Assembly: GCA_958415525.1 (NCBI GenBank) | Contig: CATYZE010000048.1 | Span: 1-8,393, forward strand | Origin: an uncultured Collinsella sp. | Lineage (GTDB): Bacteria; Actinomycetota; Coriobacteriia; Coriobacteriales; Coriobacteriaceae | DNA length: 8,393 nt | Direction: 5' to 3' | Part shown: positions 5,613-8,393 of the stretch, piece after piece | How the letters are laid out: each line of letters opens with the position of its first letter | Position numbering within the stretch: the first letter of the stretch is position 1 | Program-made: the position numbers and the translations under genes | Notes under the pieces: model-generated | The model's input: only the letters and a program-made list of their open reading frames with translations | Database searches by the model: none | What the model was told of the DNA's origin: nothing

Positions 5613-7091
5613 TTAGATCAACACGCAGGCGACGGTCAGGATGATGGCGCAGACGACGGAGAGCGCGACGATGAGCTTAAGGGCAAACTTGAGCCAGGTC
5701 GTCCACTCGATCTTGGCCAGGGCGAGGCCGCCCATGATGGCGCCGGAGGTCGGGGTGAACAGGTTCACGACACCGATGGCGGCGGAGAAGATCATGACCA
5801 TGACCTCAGGCGAGAAGCCGAGCTTAACAGCCAGCGGTCCCATGATGGGCATGGAGACGGTAGCCATACCAGAGGTCGAGGGGATCAGGAAGGACAGGCC
5901 GAAGTAGACCAGGAAGCTCATGGGAGCGAAGATCACGCCGGACAGGCCAGCCAGAGCATTGGCGGCAGCGTCGAGGACGTAGACGTCGAGGCCGGTGTTA
6001 GCCATGAGGACGGAGATACCACGGGCGAGAGCGATGACGAGAACAACGGACATCATGTCGGCAGCACCGGTGATGAAGGTGTTGACGATCTGCTTCTCGG
6101 ACAGGCCACCGATGATACCAATCAGGACGGCCATAAGGAAGAACCAGGTGGAAGCCTCGTCGAAGTACCACTGACCAATGGGCAGGCCGGTGATCAGGGC
6201 AGACCAGCCCTGGACGACGGTGTTACCGTCGGCATCGTAGACAGCGCCAGCGTCAAAGAAGTTGGCGACGCCCTCGTTGAGGTCTGCCAGCGGGATGAAG
6301 CCGACGATCATGACGACGAAGGTGAAGGCGAAGGCGATCAGAACACCCTTCTGACGACCGGTGAGCTTGACCTCCTTGTGAACCTCGGAAGCAGCCTTAC
6401 CGTGAGCCTCTTCGGCGTCCTTGAGCTCCTGCATCGAAAGGATGGTGGAGCCCTTGTCGGCCTTGACCTTCTTGGCATAGTTCATCACGAAGACGATGGA
6501 CATGGCGGTAGTGACAATCCACAGGACGGCACCGAGGCCGATGATGATGGACTGATTCACGGCAATGTCAACGCCGGTCAGAGCGTCGACGGCAGCGCCG
6601 ACGGCGAACGGGTTAACCGTGGAGCCGAGGCAGCCGCAGCCAGCGCCGAGCAGGACGGTAGCGGCGCCGACCATAGGGTCGAAGCCAGCGGCCATCATGG
6701 TAGCAGCGAGCAGGGCGTAGAAGGGAACGGTCTCCTCGCACATACCATAGGTGGTACCACCGAGGGAGAAGATGAGCATCAGCACGGGAATGAGCATAAT
6801 CTCATTGCCCTTAAGCTTCTGCACCAGAACGGCGATGCCGTTGTCCAGGGCGCCGGTCTCGGTCATCATGCCGAGGAAGCCGCCGAGGATCATAACGAAG
6901 AGGCAGACGGGCAGAGCGTCAGCGAAGCCCAGGATCGGGGCGGTGCAGAAATCGCTCAGACGGGCGGCAGTAACCGCGCCGCCGGACGTGCCGGAGACGA
7001 TAACGGTAATCACTGCGACAATTGCCAGCAGAGCAAGAAGAATGGTGAACGATGAAGGCATACCGCGCTTTTTCTTAGCGGTCTCAGTCAT
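5613..7091 (-). CDS. arcD: DcuC/YfcC-family membrane carrier, probably arginine/ornithine exchanger
   Basis: Integral membrane protein of 492 residues with about 12 hydrophobic segments (approximately 14-33, 52-76, 97-112, 120-154, 177-205, 249-267, 314-332, 340-363, 382-405, 411-424, 430-450, 466-490). A charged cytoplasmic loop lies at 206-248. The DcuC/YfcC (C4-dicarboxylate anaerobic carrier) signature is visible as GGFLGMMTETGALDNGI (70-86) and SLGGTTYGMCEETVPFYALL (109-128), mirrored in the second half by FLIPSTSGMATVSMPIM (401-417) and FTPTSGAIMGG (445-455). These are re-entrant-loop-like motifs. Family members next to arcA and arcB in streptococci act as arginine/ornithine antiporters, and the neighbourhood implies the same here; a different amino acid or peptide substrate cannot be excluded. 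I chose ATG 7091 because AAGGGGGG lies 9 bases before it; ATG at 7100 and 7118 overlap or include that ribosome site. It follows arcB but is separated from it by a hairpin terminator and a structured leader. Confidence 0.88.
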   Translation of the reverse strand: MTETAKKKRGMPSSFTILLALLAIVAVITVIVSGTSGGAVTAARLSDFCTAPILGFADALPVCLFVMILGGFLGMMTETGALDNGIAVLVQKLKGNEIMLIPVLMLIFSLGGTTYGMCEETVPFYALLAATMMAAGFDPMVGAATVLLGAGCGCLGSTVNPFAVGAAVDALTGVDIAVNQSIIIGLGAVLWIVTTAMSIVFVMNYAKKVKADKGSTILSMQELKDAEEAHGKAASEVHKEVKLTGRQKGVLIAFAFTFVVMIVGFIPLADLNEGVANFFDAGAVYDADGNTVVQGWSALITGLPIGQWYFDEASTWFFLMAVLIGIIGGLSEKQIVNTFITGAADMMSVVLVIALARGISVLMANTGLDVYVLDAAANALAGLSGVIFAPMSFLVYFGLSFLIPSTSGMATVSMPIMGPLAVKLGFSPEVMVMIFSAAIGVVNLFTPTSGAIMGGLALAKIEWTTWLKFALKLIVALSVVCAIILTVACVLI

Positions 7092-7100
7092 AGTTCTCAT

Positions 7101-7108
7101 CCCCCCTT
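7101..7108 (-). promoter_or_regulatory. Ribosome binding site that decides the carrier start
   Basis: AAGGGGGG on the minus strand lies 9 bases before ATG 7091. The alternative ATG codons at 7100 and 7118 would start immediately after it or upstream of it. It is preceded by the small AT palindrome TAAATCATTTA (7111-7121). Confidence 0.7.
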
Positions 7109-7124
7109 CATAAATCATTTACTG

Positions 7125-7175
7125 ATCTCGCCCGAAGCGGCTCTTCCGTGCCGTGCCTGCCGCTTGATGCGAGAT
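7125..7175 (-). promoter_or_regulatory. Two-tier stem-loop in the leader of the carrier gene
   Basis: Outer arms 7125-7131 and 7169-7175 (ATCTCGC/GCGAGAT) and inner arms 7135-7141 and 7159-7165 (AAGCGGC/GCCGCTT) pair perfectly. They are separated by a symmetric 3-by-3 internal loop and capped by a 17-base loop holding CCGTGCCGTGCC. The structure lies between the arcB terminator and the carrier ribosome site, ending 16 bases before the latter. No T-run follows, so it is not an intrinsic terminator. A role in mRNA processing, stability or regulated translation is inference; I do not recognise a known riboswitch class. Confidence 0.5.
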
Positions 7176-7186
7176 TATTACCAGAT

Positions 7187-7223
7187 AAAACCGCTCGGGG
7201 TGTGCAGCAATACACCCCGAGCG
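7187..7223 (-). terminator. Terminator or attenuator between arcB and the carrier gene
   Basis: A perfect 12-pair GC-rich stem (7192-7203 with 7212-7223) with an 8-base loop is followed on the minus strand by GTTTTAT. It begins 15 bases after the arcB stop codon. The T-run is short, so partial readthrough into the carrier gene would be expected, giving more arcAB than carrier message. Confidence 0.8.
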
Positions 7224-7238
7224 AGATGCTAGACGCTC

Positions 7239-8234
7239 TTACTTGAGCGTGGCGTACATGACAGCCTTGATGGTGTGCATACGGTTCTCGGCCTCGTCGA
7301 AGACCTTGGAAGCGGGGCTCTCGAAGACCTCGTCGGTGACCTCCTGCTCGGTGATGCCGAACTGCTCGCACTTCTCGGCGCCAATGGTGGTGTTGGTGTC
7401 GTGGAAGCTGGGCAGGCAGTGCAGGAAGATGGCACCCGGGTTGGCCATAGCCATGACCTCGGAGGTGACACGATACGGGGTGAGCTGAGCGATGCGCTCG
7501 GCCCAGACCTCGTCGGGCTCGCCCATGGAGACCCACACGTCGGTGTAGAGAACGTCAGCGCCGGTGACGCCGTCCTTGACGTCGGTGGTCAGCTTGATGG
7601 TGCAGCCGTTGGCCTCGGCGATGGGCTTGCAGGCCTCGATGACGTCGTCAGCGGGCATGCACTCCTCGGGGCCGCAGGCCACGAAGTTCATGCCGAGCTT
7701 GGAGCAGACGACCATGAGGGAACGAGCGACGTTATTCTTGCAGTCGCCCATGAAGACGAGGGTCTTGCCCTTGATGTCGTAGTTGAAGTTCTCCTGGACG
7801 GTCAGGATGTCGGCGAGCATCTGGGTGGGGTGCCACTCGGTGGTCAGGCCGTTCCACACGGGCACGCCGGACTTAGCAGCGAGCTCCTCGACGTCGTCCT
7901 GGGCAAATCCGCGGAACTCGATGCCGTCATACATGCGGCCGAGAACGCGGGCGGTGTCCTCGATGGACTCCTTCTTGCCCATCTGCGACGAACCGGGATC
8001 GAGGTAGGTGACGCCCATGCCCAGGTCCATGCCGCCGACCTCGAAGGCGCAGCGGGTACGAGTGGAGGTCTTCTGGAAGAGGAGGACGATGTTCTTCCCC
8101 TCGAGATAACGGTGCGGAACGCCAGCGCGCTTCATGTCCTTGAAGTTCTTGGAGAGCTTGAGCAGGTACTCGATCTCCTCGGTGGTGAGGTCGAGGAGCT
8201 TGAGGAAGCTACGGCCGGAGAGGTTAACACCCAT
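7239..8234 (-). CDS. arcB: Ornithine carbamoyltransferase, catabolic context
   Basis: Cytosolic enzyme that interconverts citrulline plus phosphate with ornithine plus carbamoyl phosphate. Directly downstream of arcA it should run in the catabolic direction of the arginine deiminase pathway. It has 331 residues, normal for the family. The carbamoyl-phosphate motif STRTR is at 57-61, HPTQ at 135-138, the ornithine loop SMG at 236-238, and the catalytic HCLP motif with Cys273 at 272-275, followed by SFHDT. The C-terminus contains DEVFES (301-306). I chose ATG 8234 because AAGGAAA precedes it at good spacing and MGVNLSGRSFLKLLDLT is the normal N-terminus; the frame is open 30 codons farther upstream but that part falls in the hairpin region. 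It lies 105 bases downstream of arcA. Codon use is strongly biased to C- and G-ending codons, suggesting high expression. The anabolic name argF is the alternative. Confidence 0.95.
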   Translation of the reverse strand: MGVNLSGRSFLKLLDLTTEEIEYLLKLSKNFKDMKRAGVPHRYLEGKNIVLLFQKTSTRTRCAFEVGGMDLGMGVTYLDPGSSQMGKKESIEDTARVLGRMYDGIEFRGFAQDDVEELAAKSGVPVWNGLTTEWHPTQMLADILTVQENFNYDIKGKTLVFMGDCKNNVARSLMVVCSKLGMNFVACGPEECMPADDVIEACKPIAEANGCTIKLTTDVKDGVTGADVLYTDVWVSMGEPDEVWAERIAQLTPYRVTSEVMAMANPGAIFLHCLPSFHDTNTTIGAEKCEQFGITEQEVTDEVFESPASKVFDEAENRMHTIKAVMYATLK

Positions 8235-8277
8235 GGTTCGTTTCCTTTCGAAGAAATGAATTACGTAAGTATTAGTG

Positions 8278-8327
8278 TCGCCCGTTTGACGGGCGAAACC
8301 GGTGCGGTTGTAGGGGGACCGCACCGG
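8278..8327 (-). promoter_or_regulatory. Two tandem hairpins between arcA and arcB
   Basis: Transcribed first is a perfect 10-pair stem (8299-8308 with 8318-8327, 9-base loop). After two bases comes a perfect 8-pair stem (8278-8285 with 8289-8296, 3-base loop). Only TTTC separates the stems and no T-run follows, so these are unlikely to be strong terminators. They start 12 bases after the arcA stop codon. Likely roles are transcript processing or 3'-end protection that sets different arcA and arcB mRNA levels; this is inference. A partial attenuator is the alternative. Confidence 0.6.
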
Positions 8328-8339
8328 AAACGGAAAAAC

Positions 8340-8393
8340 TTAGAGGTCCTCGCGCCAGAAGGGCATGCTCATGCAGCGCGGGCCGCCGCGGCC
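8340..8393 (-). CDS. arcA: Arginine deiminase, C-terminal end (partial, runs off the window)
   Basis: Only the last 17 codons and the TAA stop are present. The translation GRGGPRCMSMPFWREDL matches the conserved C-terminus of arginine deiminase: the cysteine in RCMSMP is the catalytic nucleophile that attacks the guanidinium carbon of arginine, giving citrulline and ammonia. The gene must extend beyond 8393. Being followed by ornithine carbamoyltransferase on the same strand strongly supports the assignment despite the short length. Confidence 0.9.
   Translation of the reverse strand, partial: GRGGPRCMSMPFWREDL

Noticed and set aside
5604..7055. Open frame of 483 codons on the plus strand opposite the carrier gene
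   Set aside because: Translation is dominated by Gly, Asp, Glu and His in low-complexity order, the expected complement of a hydrophobic membrane protein gene with biased codons. Not a gene.
7092..7118. Upstream starts of the carrier at 7118 or 7100
   Set aside because: They would translate through or immediately abut the AAGGGGGG ribosome site; ATG 7091 has ideal 9-base spacing.
8235..8324. N-terminal extension of ornithine carbamoyltransferase by 30 residues
   Set aside because: The upstream in-frame ATG lies in the intercistronic hairpin and the added residues are unlike the family. ATG 8234 has a good ribosome site and the normal N-terminus.

Overview
All genes in this window lie on the minus strand, so transcription runs from high to low coordinates. 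Gene content and sequence style suggest a GC-rich Gram-positive anaerobe of the Coriobacteriia, and Collinsella is my best guess. The reasons are the pairing of pyrG with a Xer recombinase, an arginine deiminase cluster with a DcuC/YfcC-type carrier, strong GC bias at third codon positions, and GC-rich intergenic hairpins. This placement is inference from protein style, not a database result.

Layout in transcription order: (1) 8340-8393 is the last 17 codons of arginine deiminase (arcA), cut by the window edge. (2) 7239-8234 is ornithine carbamoyltransferase (arcB/argF), separated from arcA by two tandem hairpins. (3) 5613-7091 is a 12-helix DcuC/YfcC-type carrier, probably the arginine/ornithine exchanger (arcD role). 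It is preceded by a hairpin terminator and a two-tier leader stem-loop. (4) 5038-5612 is 575 bases with no convincing gene. It is full of inverted and direct repeats, probably the 3' end of the arc transcript plus a dispersed-repeat-like segment. (5) 3526-5007 is a DUF1846 protein of unknown function with its own promoter and a strong terminator. (6) 2931-3269 is a small winged-helix DNA-binding protein with a very strong ribosome binding site and its own terminator. (7) 1091-2752 is CTP synthase (pyrG). It is followed after 2 bases by (8) 147-1088, a XerC/XerD-type tyrosine recombinase that starts at GTG. (9) 44-113 is a long terminator closing the pyrG-xerD operon.

Functionally, the right third is an arginine fermentation module. 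Arginine enters in exchange for ornithine, ArcA makes citrulline plus ammonia, and the carbamoyltransferase makes ornithine plus carbamoyl phosphate. The carbamate kinase (arcC) that would harvest ATP is not in the window. The left third couples nucleotide supply (CTP) with chromosome-dimer resolution. The middle holds two single-gene units, DUF1846 and the winged-helix protein, each bounded by terminators.

The genes are mostly conventional. The most interesting signals are non-coding: a perfect consensus DnaA box and a 13-base palindrome in the pyrG promoter/leader, the two-tier structured leader before the carrier gene, and the repeat-rich 575-base gap. I see no CRISPR array, tRNA, rRNA, insertion sequence or prophage gene. 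I did not find convincing evidence for an entirely new system.
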